The notes beneath the pieces were generated by a model that saw nothing but the letters and a program-made list of their open reading frames with translations, ran no database searches and was not told where the DNA came from. A stretch of DNA of 64,000 nucleotides from NCBI GenBank assembly GCA_030765055.1, contig CM060955.1, forward strand, positions 102,716,201 to 102,780,200, in the 5' to 3' direction. A program made the translations under genes and the position numbers. Numbering within the stretch: the stretch's first letter is position 1; each line of letters opens with the position of its first letter. This document shows, one piece after another, positions 22,711 through 33,625 of this stretch. Source of the stretch: Mantis religiosa (taxonomy: Eukaryota; Arthropoda; Insecta; Mantodea; Mantidae).

Positions 22711-22922
22711 GCCCGCCTTGGTAGCGTGGCGGTGGCAGCATGTCTGCCTCACGTCCAAGAGGTCCCGAGTTCGAATCTCGGTCAGTGAGTTACCTGGATT
22801 AGGTTTGTCCGGGGTTTTCCCTTATCCTGTAAGACGAATGTCGGGTAACTCTAAGCTCCATGGACCCCGGATTCATCGACCGATGTGACTTAACGTTGGA
22901 GGACGTAAATTACACACAAAAA
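22711..22922 (+). mobile_element. SINE-A with 12-bp target duplication
   Basis: Starts GCCCGCCTTGGTAGCG. The T-arm-like CCGAGTTCGAATCTCGG is perfect and holds the Pol III B box. The tail is A-rich. ATTGAAGAATGT occurs at 22699-22710 and again at 22923-22934. The CATTTCACCC block found in other copies is shortened here. Confidence 0.92.
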
Positions 22923-23113
22923 ATTGAAGAATGTGAACGGTCTAATAACTGGTATACAAAAGTTAGTTACCTATTAAACTTATAAGTAATAGAAATTACT
23001 GCACAATTATTTACTTAAGTTTATATTCCAAATTCGAATTAATAATCTAGAAGAAATACGATAAAGTGTAGAGCTTACGAGAGCATTGCCTAATTCCATA
23101 TGAAAGAGATTAT

Positions 23114-23633
23114 TGTGACTTTGTGGGTTCGCAGATTTAAAAGACCGAGTTGCAGAAATTAAAAATCTCCTTTATTTTCGTAGAAATACTCTTATAGATT
23201 ACAGCAGTAGTTACATACACCATTAATGTACCAAGGTTGATGGCAATAACAAACCGTGACAGCTGATTACACTAGCTCTCGTTACAACAACATTCTTTTT
23301 ACACAACTACTGCTTACTCACTCTTGTTTACAACAACTGCTTCACAACTGTCCTGCTGGCGTGTCACAATTCTTTTTATATGTCTATTCATAACTCGAGA
23401 ACATTCTCGAACAAACAAGAAGGTCAACCATTCTCCGTCAATCAAGATATCTCTAGAAATTTCCAAACATGAAACCCTACCTGTTCCGGCTAGTCCTTTA
23501 TCTGAGATAACATTATTTGCCGGCCTTGTGACCCATCAACGCGTTATCGTTAACTGCTCATGCAAGCTCGTGAAACATTATCCGCGGTCTATTATCTATT
23601 TGTGCCGAAACGTTTATGCCCAGCGCCACGACA
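23114..23633 (-). mobile_element. Solo LTR, minus orientation
   Basis: The minus strand starts TGTCGTGGCGCTGGGCATAA and ends CCCACAAAGTCACA, giving TG...CA ends. TTAT flanks both sides (23110-23113 and 23634-23637). It is about 520 bp and aligns throughout with 22100-22594. Confidence 0.85.
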
Positions 23634-24906
23634 TTATTAATAAATAAACTAATAATTTCAAAGCATTTGATAAGCGCTCAAAATCAGTGTCCTCTAAGTT
23701 TTGTCGCCCACGAGGTGACTCAATGTGGTATGCACAAGCATACGTATTTCTTCCGAGATCATTGGTTCAAACCCTGTCTAGACCGATCCCTTTTATGTGT
23801 ACTTAAAAATGACAAGTCTGTGTCGGTAGATTTAGTGGTACATGAAATAATTTCTGTTATTCCTAACGAAATGAAGACACACCGGTATGATCCTAGTAAC
23901 TGACAGCGTCGCTAGAAAAGCAAAATATGCCTTTATGTATATTTTATGATCTGAGTAGGATGAAAACAAAGTCAAATAAATCAGAACATGCATTGTCTCA
24001 ACTAGCTATTCAAAGCATTAGTTTAACATTTCATTCCAAAGAAGTAGTAATTTTCAAATTTAAACTGGTATTACCTATCCGCTGTCAACTTGTTCAATAA
24101 AGTTCTGAAACATATTAAAACAACCTCTTGTTTCAAACTTTCTTGGGCTCCAAAAACAGAAGTCAGTAAGCATAAAACGTGGATAAATATTCATCACTGT
24201 TTGTGAATATGTTGACAAACAAAAGAAGTACGTAACAAAGCATTTTTCTGCTCGAGATAGCATCCCAACGCGGCGACATATATGAGGGAAATCATTTTAG
24301 CAGATTACCCATGAACAAAGGCTGTTATATTCTTTTATTTCATCCTCTTATTTTCCGCATTAGTCTCAATTGTCTGCTCGCTGCTTCGCTTTCATGTTGA
24401 AGCAGATGAGCAAGAAATAAAGGAAAAAAATCTCTTGCCTTACTCAGCTGGAGATTTCTCTGCTCTAAATTGTTGAGAAAGAAATCATGAGAGGCTCGCA
24501 TCTTTATGCTGATGTTTCTGTGAAATGAAATATTCTCTTTAAGCGAAGTTTACATCTGCATGACAAAAGATGTCATTTACTCACAGATCACTTTCTCAGT
24601 ATGTTAAACATTGATATGTTGAAATAGGCGATACATTTGCTGACATAACTGTAAATAATGCGCTACCCCGAAGCGATTTTGCATTAAAAATGTTTTAATT
24701 AGCGTTCATACCTGTGTGCTGTTAAACATATTAATATTTTGACCTAAATTGAGAGGCTCTAATACGACAAATGAAGGCAAATAGGAAGTGAAAATATATA
24801 AATTACTGTGGTATTGTTTTCTCTAATGGCCTTTACGTATATATACAAATTAGTACAAATGGTTTACCACATTACAGTGTAATTCATTACAAAACGTACG
24901 AGTTTA
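23634..24906. other. Unassigned DNA
   Basis: No recognisable element. Short open frames (for example 23616-23903) carry no known motif. Confidence 0.45.
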
Positions 24907-26160
24907 CGAGGGGTGTTGTAAATTTTTAAGTATCACCCTTTAAAAATGTGATGGAGTTTGTGTTGATATGTGCTTGTTAGTTCTTCTCTACGTAGTCACT
25001 ATCCAGATTTACACATTTTTCCAGCAATTCTTGAACTTCCGAATGCCTTTATTATAAAAGTCTGCAGAATTCGCTTTAAACCACTCTTCCACTTAAATAT
25101 TGACGACATTTTTTGACAAATCGGCGACCTCATAACAGATTCTTCATTTTCAGTAACAAGAAAATGTCACTTGGTGTGAGATCGGGTGAATAAGGCGGAT
25201 GCTGTAAGGTCCCAAAGCCACATTCCCTTGTTTTGTCAACTGCAGCTTGAGACGAATGAACTGCTGCATTGTCAGCCAGAAGACGTACAACTTTGGAGAG
25301 CATACCGCATCGCTTCTTAATCAGAGCTGCTGGTAACTTGTCCAGAAAGTTGCAGTAGTATCTGCCGGTGATAGTTTGACCTCTGATAAAATAATCTGTG
25401 AGGATGACTCCACGACAGTCACAAAAAACTGAAACCATGACCTTCCAAGCTGACTTCTGAACCTTTGCCTTTTTGGGATGGGGAATCAGTATGTTTCCAT
25501 TCCATGCTCATGGATTTTGTCTCTGAATCATAACGATAGATCCAGGATTCATCCATGGTTACCAAGCGAACAAAAAATCATCTTCATCCTGTTCCAACAG
25601 CATCAACATCTGTCTTGAAAGGTGTTTTCTTTTGGAAATTTAATAGCAAACGTGGACCCCACCGTACAGACACCTTAGACATTTGCAGTTCGTCGTTAAT
25701 AATTTTCCACACACTACCATAGCTAAGATGTGTCTCATTCATGATCATATGGATGGTTGCTCGTCTGTCTTCCAGTATTAAACACTCAACTTTCTTCACT
25801 GTAACAGCATCGTCCTGTCTACCAGCTCTTGGCTCATCTCTCAGTTACATGTGACCAGTTTGAAAATTCCTTTTCCACCTCACAATAGTGTCATACAATG
25901 GGCAATCATTTCCCTAAACTGCAGTCATCTTATCATGGATTTACTGCGTAGTTTTGCCCTTCAAATGCAGGAACGTGATCACAACACGAGCCTCAATTTT
26001 CCCCATCTTACAACTCAGCCACTTCTGGCACTCACTGTAAAAAGACGAAAAGACTAAAATCACTGGAGCTACCAACATTATGTCCCGTGGGATCAATGAC
26101 GACATTGAAAAATTTTCATCACTCTAGCAAAAAAAGCTACCGGGTGATAATTAAAACTCG
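24907..26160 (-). mobile_element. Full-length mariner, inactive
   Basis: TA at 24905-24906 and at 26161-26162 flank ends that both begin CGAG and share TTTTTAAGTATCACCC / TTTTAATTATCACCC. The ends differ by a small deletion. The length of 1254 bp is normal for mariner. The interior is a transposase pseudogene on the minus strand. Confidence 0.85.
24977..26006 (-). pseudogene. Mariner transposase pseudogene, near full length
   Basis: Spans about 343 codons, the family's normal size. It starts MGKIEARVV and shows ILEDRR and LSYGSVWKII in the DNA-binding region. The three catalytic regions are DESWIYRYD, LLADNAAVHSS and PPYSPDLTPSD, so all three Asp are present. The end LLEKCVNLDSDYVEKN is typical. 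At least four stop codons and several frame breaks interrupt it. Confidence 0.88.
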
Positions 26161-26239
26161 TAAATTATATATTGTGAATTACGGGTGTTTTCTGTAATTC
26201 AGTACAGACTTAATGGAGTCCATTGTTTTCTGCTAAGGA

Positions 26240-26489
26240 AATGAAATGTGTAGTGTTTAGTGCCCGCTTTTACTACATACGACACAGCAGGTGGTGACAC
26301 TGATGATAGATGAGATGAAGATGGAGGACCGGTGGAATGAGATGGCGGGGAAAACCGGAGATCCCGGAGAAAAAACGCCCAAGCTCCATGTTGTCCACCA
26401 CAAATCACACTTTGCGGTCGCATGGGATCGAAACCGGGCCGCCTTGGTGAGAGCCAAGCGATCTAATCACTGAGCCACGGCGCGGCCTA
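26240..26489 (-). mobile_element. SINE-B, complete, with target duplication
   Basis: On the minus strand the tRNA-like head reads CCGTGGCTCAGTGATTAGA (A box) and GGTTTCGATCCC (B box). The body CAACATGGAGCTTGGGC follows. TTCTGCTAAGGA (26228-26239) and TTCTGTTAAGGA (26490-26501) form a 12-bp duplication with one mismatch. The tail lacks a long A run. Confidence 0.85.
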
Positions 26490-26501
26490 TTCTGTTAAGG
26501 A

Positions 26502-26985
26502 GTTATGAAATGGTTTTAATAAGAATTTGTCTGATTCTTATAACGTCTGCTGTGTTACAGCAAGCTCTTTCCCATACAGTCGATTTCTTCCCTCTTTGCA
26601 CATTATTTTTTCTAACGTGCTCAACAGTTTCACAGGGGTACTCAGTGTAAAGTTGAAAAAGTTAATCTTCATAACAAGATATTTCCAGTACTTTAAGCAC
26701 TTTAACAAACCTCAATCTCTCTTCTTTCTTCTTAAGAAAAAACTTTATAAATAGTTCACAATGGTATTTCACAATCAATCTCTAATGAATTGGAATCATT
26801 CGCATTCACTTCATGCCATTTCGATATTTGGAGAAACGAATATCTGAATATGTAATTAAAGAAACCACCAAAGTATCCTGGATGTCAGAATTCCACATAT
26901 GTGTTACCTCAATCACATCAAAGGAGCCTGTATTAATAAATGGAAAAAATGTACTCTAACAGAAGTTTTGGTGCTGATTGGAGGC
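26502..26985. other. Unassigned DNA
   Basis: No convincing feature. Confidence 0.4.
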
Positions 26986-26995
26986 TGGTGGAGAT

Positions 26996-27219
26996 TTTTA
27001 GTAATTTTACGTCCTCCAAAGTTAGGTCATATGGGACGGTGAATGGAATGGGTGAAATGACGCTCAAATGTGTCCAGGGTCTATAGAGGTTTGAGTTATC
27101 CGACATTCGTCTTTAAAGATAAGGTAAACCTGGGAAAAAACTTATCCAGGTAACTCACCCTGACCGAGATTCGAACTCGGGACCTCTTGAACGTGAGGCA
27201 GACACTACCGAGGCGGGCA
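26996..27219 (-). mobile_element. SINE-A with 10-bp target duplication
   Basis: The minus strand begins GCCCGCCTCGGTAG and has a B box in GAGTTCGAATCTCGG. A short gap removes part of the head. TGGTGGAGAT at 26986-26995 recurs at 27220-27229. Confidence 0.92.
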
Positions 27220-27330
27220 TGGTGGAGATGACGATCTATAAGCCCGGAGTTGTGTCGATCATGTGGAATGGGAATTATTCTTACCTGATGTCGTCCAGCG
27301 TTGTGACTGACGTGGGTTGTATTCAGCCCT

Positions 27331-27347
27331 CCCCCCCCCCCCCCCCC
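27331..27347 (+). repeat. Poly-C run
   Basis: Seventeen consecutive C residues in otherwise mixed sequence. Confidence 0.95.
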
Positions 27348-28385
27348 GCGTGAAGACGATGACGTAGCCGCAAGTTGCTAATCCTTCTTAGTCCAATTTG
27401 GCACTCTCATGTATCGATGTATTTAAAATATCTCCGGATCTGCTTCAGTCTGAGCTATGTGAACTCTTAAATTCTCAGACGTTGTCGCGAGTGAAAAGGA
27501 TATATTTTCTAAATAAACCTCGATACAAATAAATTCCTTTTACTTTAAAAAATCAAGATGTTCAAATTAATATTTATTATTTATACAATTTTTCTTATAA
27601 TACTTGACAATAATATTGTATACCTTGATTACAATTGACAGAAAACTGATATTAACTCTTCTACAGGATTTCGTCACGGCACTGAATTATACATTTATAA
27701 TAATACATCGCCAATACTTTATCGTGTGCCCAAAACTCAGCACAATAAAGAATATAAGTTTTGTGAATTTGACAGAACTGACAATAGTGTATACTATGTA
27801 GTGCATTTAATGTTGAACCTATCATTTCTGTTCCAAAATATTTAATTTCTCATTTCAATTACGTGTATATGCGAATACACTTATAATTCACTTCCCATTT
27901 TAAGCTGCATAAATGAATGCTTTACATGAATATTTTCCGGAGGAACCTGTAGCTATAAATTTTGAATTACACTCATGTATTGTCTTTTTATTGGTGCTTG
28001 CCAGGGGCGTAACAAATGTGATATGGGTTGGTAGGAAAGAAATAAAATACCAAGCCCCCCAAAACAAAATGTATAACCTATCAATAACTAATATAACTTC
28101 GATTGCAACGGGCGGAACTACAAATTTAATACAATATGATGTATATCTCCATATAGCACAAACATAGTGATTGTTCATTGTATACTTTCGAAGTTTTTAC
28201 AAAATTAATAACATATGTAAAGTTCACACTGTATACTGTTACAGCTGCCATATCTATGTTAGTATTCACTACTGATCCTTATTATTTAATGCTACTTTAT
28301 TGACCTCATTAATCGTTACTATTGCTGATATATGCTTGTTCACACACTTATAATTCTAATGCTGCATATGGACTAGTTGTCAGGC
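27348..28385. other. Unassigned AT-rich DNA
   Basis: No recognisable gene or recurring repeat. Confidence 0.45.
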
Positions 28386-28389
28386 GACA

Positions 28390-28925
<536 letters not shown>

Positions 28926-29690
28926 GGTACATTATAGTAATTGACGCAAAATTGCTATAGGCATACACTTTCGCTTAAGGTTTGATGTTCACGCACAACC
29001 TCAATGTACTTCTTGGTGTTGGTGACACTGGACTATGAAGCACTTTTTACTGTGATGTGAAGGTATCAACGAATTTAGATATTTTATATAGTTTCTATGC
29101 CTAGAAGGCTGATTTCACTATATTGATCTTGGTATCGGAGAATTTCGTAGATAACCCTTGATACGTTTGAGCTATATGCGCGTTCAGCTGAAGACAGAGT
29201 AATATAAATATGTGTATAAGGGTAAAATTCTGTGCATAAATGAGGGAGCGGCGATTAAATTTTCTATTGCCAATACGATGCAATGCTTCTTAAGTCAGCT
29301 ACAGATGTGAACGTGGCTTCGTATTTCTTTTTCTGAGAGCGTTTTTGAAATCTATTACCTGGTCTGGAAATTCACTGACTAAACCCCCTTATATCCTATT
29401 TGGAATACAGTACCTCATTTTGAATATCATTTTATCCAACATTTTGAAATTTTAGGAAAAAAGCTGGAAAAAATTGTTAACTTTATGCATACTCTTGTCT
29501 GCTTTCCAACAGGGTTACATCATTTGCAAACAGCCATTAATAGCAATGCATATTAGACACTCGTCGTAAAACTTAATTTTAACTTCAGTTTTTGAATCCT
29601 TTGTTTAATTTTTAAATTGTAGCCTATGCTGCCCATCTCTTTACCAAATTATGTAGCAGATGATATTCATTATTCTGAATTTTAGCGACA
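28926..29690. other. Unassigned DNA
   Basis: No recognisable gene or recurring repeat. Confidence 0.4.
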
Positions 29691-29708
29691 GAAGAATAAA
29701 TTATCGTT

Positions 29709-30025
29709 CTGCGCCGTGGCGTAGTGGGCTAAGTTATCATGATTTGGTTTCCTGCCAAGGAATACAGCCTGGGTTTGATTCCACCCCTGGGGGTGCGGAT
29801 TTTAACTTACGTGTATACACCGGTGCCTACTCATCATCGTGAGGAAATTGAGGAGCTTACAACAGGTACGCAGCCCTGGTCACGAAGTGCAACATTCCAG
29901 CTGGGGGATGTCGAGATGCTGACCACATCTCCTCCCCAGATCACCCACCTCTACCTTGCATATGTGGGCGTGAGGTAATTTTGGAAGGTCCTAGCCATAT
30001 ATGGGCCGTCGCACCCTGGGTTTGA
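29709..30025 (+). mobile_element. SINE-C, tRNA-derived, with target duplication
   Basis: The head GCGCCGTGGCGTAGTGGGCT carries an A-box-like part, and GGGTTTGATTCC is a B box. A roughly 240-bp body follows without a poly-A tail. AATAAATTATCG occurs at 29695-29706 and at 30026-30037. This is the only copy in the window. Confidence 0.85.
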
Positions 30026-30040
30026 AATAAATTATCGGTT

Positions 30041-31525
30041 GCAGTCGGAATGAGAGAACATGGTTTTTCTAGACACCATCTACCTGAAAAGTAAATTTAA
30101 ACAATCTAACTATTCAAACTGGCATCTTATCTGTGATTTCATTTTTCTTAGATGTGAATTTCATTTTTGGCAGAGTCCTGAAATATAATAACATAAGCAT
30201 AACACGGAATTAGCAGACGGATATCTTCTAGACCGAAGTGTTAGACAAAACTTTCTTAAGCTACAAAAGATATCCAAAATTCCCATTTCTTATATCCAAA
30301 ATTGGTACTACTTGTTTGCTAAAGATCCTAATTTCTTAAATTTATCATGAAGCATCTTAAAATACCAGATTTCAATTATGTGCTGTACAACACGCGTTTT
30401 TGTTGAATTCTCGTTCTAAAACGTCTGTATATCCTAATATATTGGCAGGACTGTCTTACGCTTGACCACGACATCTAGTTAACAAAGAGTTGTTTTTTTC
30501 GTTACTGCACACTGCTTTTTTATATTTAATATACGTTGATATTTAATTTTGAGAAAGCCTAGAAGGCCTTCATAATCCTTCATTCTACAAGGCTTTCAAA
30601 TGATATGTGACACTGCAACATATCAGAATAACAAATTAAATTGATCTCTTTCTGTAATAGAGTAGTAAATATAATAGAAAAATACAGGTCAGCTGTAATG
30701 TTACTGCTTTTCAGCTGCCAGGGATAGGACCTTTAACTCATTTTAAGGGGATAAGGTACTTTTGGTATGTTAATCTTTGTTTATTGCATCGCGTAACACA
30801 GCATTATATTTTATGAGTATTTAAATTATTTCTGAAATGTTCCACTATTTAAATTTTTAATTTACTTCCAATGTAGCCAAAAGTGAGATCACTGGATGCA
30901 TCATTGACGTCACATATACAGTACGCTAAACATATATTTATACATTCTCACATTTGCGTTCTGAATCCATATCCATGTCAACTGTGTTTAGAAACACAGC
31001 CATGAATTGAAGACAATGCATGAGTTTAAATGTGCGGAGCTGGTTTTGTGTCGCGGTATATAACCGTTGCAATAGATTTGCACAAGTGAAAATCTTAATG
31101 AAGCCACGAAGCACGTTATTTGCCCATACAGGTGACCTTTCGACTGCTACTGTTAGAGTACATGAGACAGTCAATGTCAAATATTCGTGCACTGGTTATG
31201 CACGTCACCACATCTGCATTCATTTCTTCATCTCTGATTCTCACTTGGTGAAGTCGAAGGTATTTGCAATGTGATCTATAGTTTTTTGTAACCACTCTGT
31301 TTTACCAGTTATGCAAAGATTGTTCAGAGAATAGGCACTTACGCAGCAACTCTCGGGTAATTGAAGATAAGCACTTAATTTGCTATAAACATTGCTTAAG
31401 CAAGTAGTATTCTACTCCTAGTCGTTAAAAGCCGTTCGAGAGAAAACAAACAGTTTTAATTTTGATGAACATCCTTGTATTGTATCTTGAGGAATTTATA
31501 ATTCAACATTGTTTGGTATTTAAAG
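30041..31525. other. Unassigned DNA
   Basis: No recognisable gene or recurring repeat. Short frames near 30938-31274 lack motifs. Confidence 0.4.
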
Positions 31526-31549
31526 GTTTTACATTTATTTTGGATTTTT

Positions 31550-31734
31550 GGCCTTGAGGAAGAATTCATTTGGCCATCGAAGGGATATGCTTTTCTCTAG
31601 TGGTACACATATACACAAGACACAAACATATATACAGAACACCCATGATGAAGGCGGGACTCGAACCCGCAACCCTCTACACGGTAGAGCGCTAGAGACA
31701 TGCGCTCTAATGACCATGGCTACGAAGGCCGGCT
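31550..31734 (-). mobile_element. SINE-D, tRNA-derived
   Basis: The minus strand reads AGCCGGCCTTCGTAGCCATGG, then GGTTGCGGGTTCGAGTCCCG, a good B box and T arm. The anticodon-arm region is rearranged compared with a real tRNA, and a non-tRNA body follows. I could not fix a target duplication, so the left border is approximate. Confidence 0.62.
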
Positions 31735-31901
31735 AATGGAAGTTTTATTTAATTTATTTTATTTAAAGTCGCTTTAACAATTAGGTCATATCACGGCTAT
31801 TTTGTATAATACAGTGTATAAACTAAATTGGTTACAATTATTTAAATAAAAACATGAAAACCATAAATAACTAATGAATATGACAAAGGATATTATATAT
31901 A

Positions 31902-32811
31902 CGCGAAAGCTGTTCAATAAAGAATGATCATAATCTTTTTACGGTCATAATTTTTCGCAATAAATTCAAACTTATTATATTCTGTTAGCTTCATGTGACA
32001 CAAATACGCCGTAGTAGTTTCATTGTTGGTACTCCTGGTTCCCGCTTGTGAGAACCAGGCAACTTCAGACATGTTCAGTATCACCTACCACTGCAATGGA
32101 GGTAACATGCAGTTAAAGTTGATTTTAGAGGAAGATCCCGAGTCTCTTTCAAACGTAATCACTGCTGACGAAACTTGGCTACATCATTTTGATCTTGAGA
32201 GCAAACAGCAAAGCTCATTGCGGAGACCTCCTTCATCACCAACCCCCCAAAAAAGCAAAAGTGGTTGCTTCTCCTGGGAAGTTTAAGGTCATCTTATTCT
32301 TTGATATTTATGGAATGATTTATCAGCATGTTGTACCGGTACACACATCAGTAACTGGACAATACTACAGGGATGTCCTGAAAACATTTCAAGTCCATAT
32401 CAGGCGCAAAAGACCACGTTTCCGTGAAGCAGGCTGGATACTGCACTACGATCATGCGCGGCCGCATATTGCCAATGTTGATGAATATCTTGCAAAAATC
32501 AAAGCGAAGTACATCCCTCAACCTCCCTATAGTACGGATCTAGCCCCATGTGACTTTTTTCTATTCCCTAACTTGAAGAAACGCCTTCGTGGGAGGCATT
32601 ATCCATCATCAGAAGCAGTGGTGAAGGCTGTTCAGGCGATTTTGAAGGATCTCTCAAAAATAGTTTCCAGCAGGTCTTTGAAGACTGGCAGAAACGCTGG
32701 GACAAGTGCATCGTATTCAGTGAAGGCTATTTTGAGGATCATCAATACTATGAGGATGCGAAAAGGTACGTTGTAAAATAATTGTGAATTATCTTTATTG
32801 AACAGCCCTCG
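31902..32811 (+). mobile_element. Short mariner (subfamily S), copy 1
   Basis: Both ends carry GCTGTTCAATAAAGA inside a TIR next to TA (31900-31901 and 32812-32813). Length 910 bp. The transposase begins MLVLLVPACENQATSD, directly before the block that precedes the first catalytic Asp, so the usual N-terminal DNA-binding third is missing. TADETWLHHFD, the second-Asp region (HYDHARPH) and PPYSTDLAPCDFF remain. A frame break lies near 32260. Copies at 43101 and 50543 share this structure. Confidence 0.88.
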
Positions 32812-32934
32812 TATAATAATCACCGGTGATTTTAGAAATTAAAGTATAAAGCATTAATTAAATGGATAAACTTTCTTGTAAATTTAAGCATTTCGAGCTA
32901 CTATCTTCACTGTCAGAGTCTTTGACCGAGCGGT

Positions 32935-33625
32935 AACACTCTGATGGGTACATTTGCAGATGATATAGCAATCCTCACTGTTGAAGAGAATATCGAAAGA
33001 GCTACTCAATAATTTACTGAGTTCCATAAATAAATTAAGTAATTGACCACTAAGTGGCGTATTAAATTGAAGGAATTGAAGCTATTTCATATAAATTTCA
33101 CATATAAGAAAGTGGCTCCACTTTCTATCTTTATTAACAACTTAAAAGCTGCATATATTCGTACTAATTCAGCCAAATACTCGGAAATATTAAATTGAAG
33201 TGGAAAGAGCATCTCAAGAAGAAAATGTATGAACTCAAAATAAAATACAGAACACTCTACTGGCTACTTGGACTAAATTCTGAACTTTTAATACATAATA
33301 AGCTATTAATATACAAATAAGTATTTAAACCTGTTTGGAGATGTTACATCCAGGTAAGTGGCAGCACCAACAAATCGAATGTTGATTATGACATTACAAA
33401 ATAAATTACTTTGTGGAATGTACTGGTACATTAGTAACAGTGACCCACACCGTGATTTAAGAATAGCTTACAGTATAAGAAGAGATATCAAAGTGTGCCA
33501 TAAACACAATCAGCGTCTTCAAGTTCATATAAATCCTGAAATTGAAACTGTGAGTGCTGTGAGTGATGAAGTCCGGAGTTTAAAGAGAACTAAGCCTTAT
33601 GATCTGACTAATAAAACGTAAACCT
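32935..33625 (+). pseudogene. Jockey-like LINE reverse-transcriptase fragment
   Basis: Starts at GTFADDIAIL, the RT catalytic box. Many stops follow, but the typical line continues: KWRIKLKELKLFHINF, then the 33358-33621 open part with SDPHRDLRIAYSIRRDIK and LKRTKPYDL near the end. This is the C-terminal third of a Jockey-type ORF2. It lies about 120 bp after a short mariner. Confidence 0.8.

Noticed and set aside
22711..22790. A tRNA gene
   Set aside because: The tRNA-like region is the head of a SINE with a body, tail and target duplication; the acceptor stem is not closed. The same holds for the other SINE heads.
27900..28178. Overlapping open frames on both strands
   Set aside because: Short, without motifs, and in a frame-poor AT-rich region where such overlaps arise by chance.
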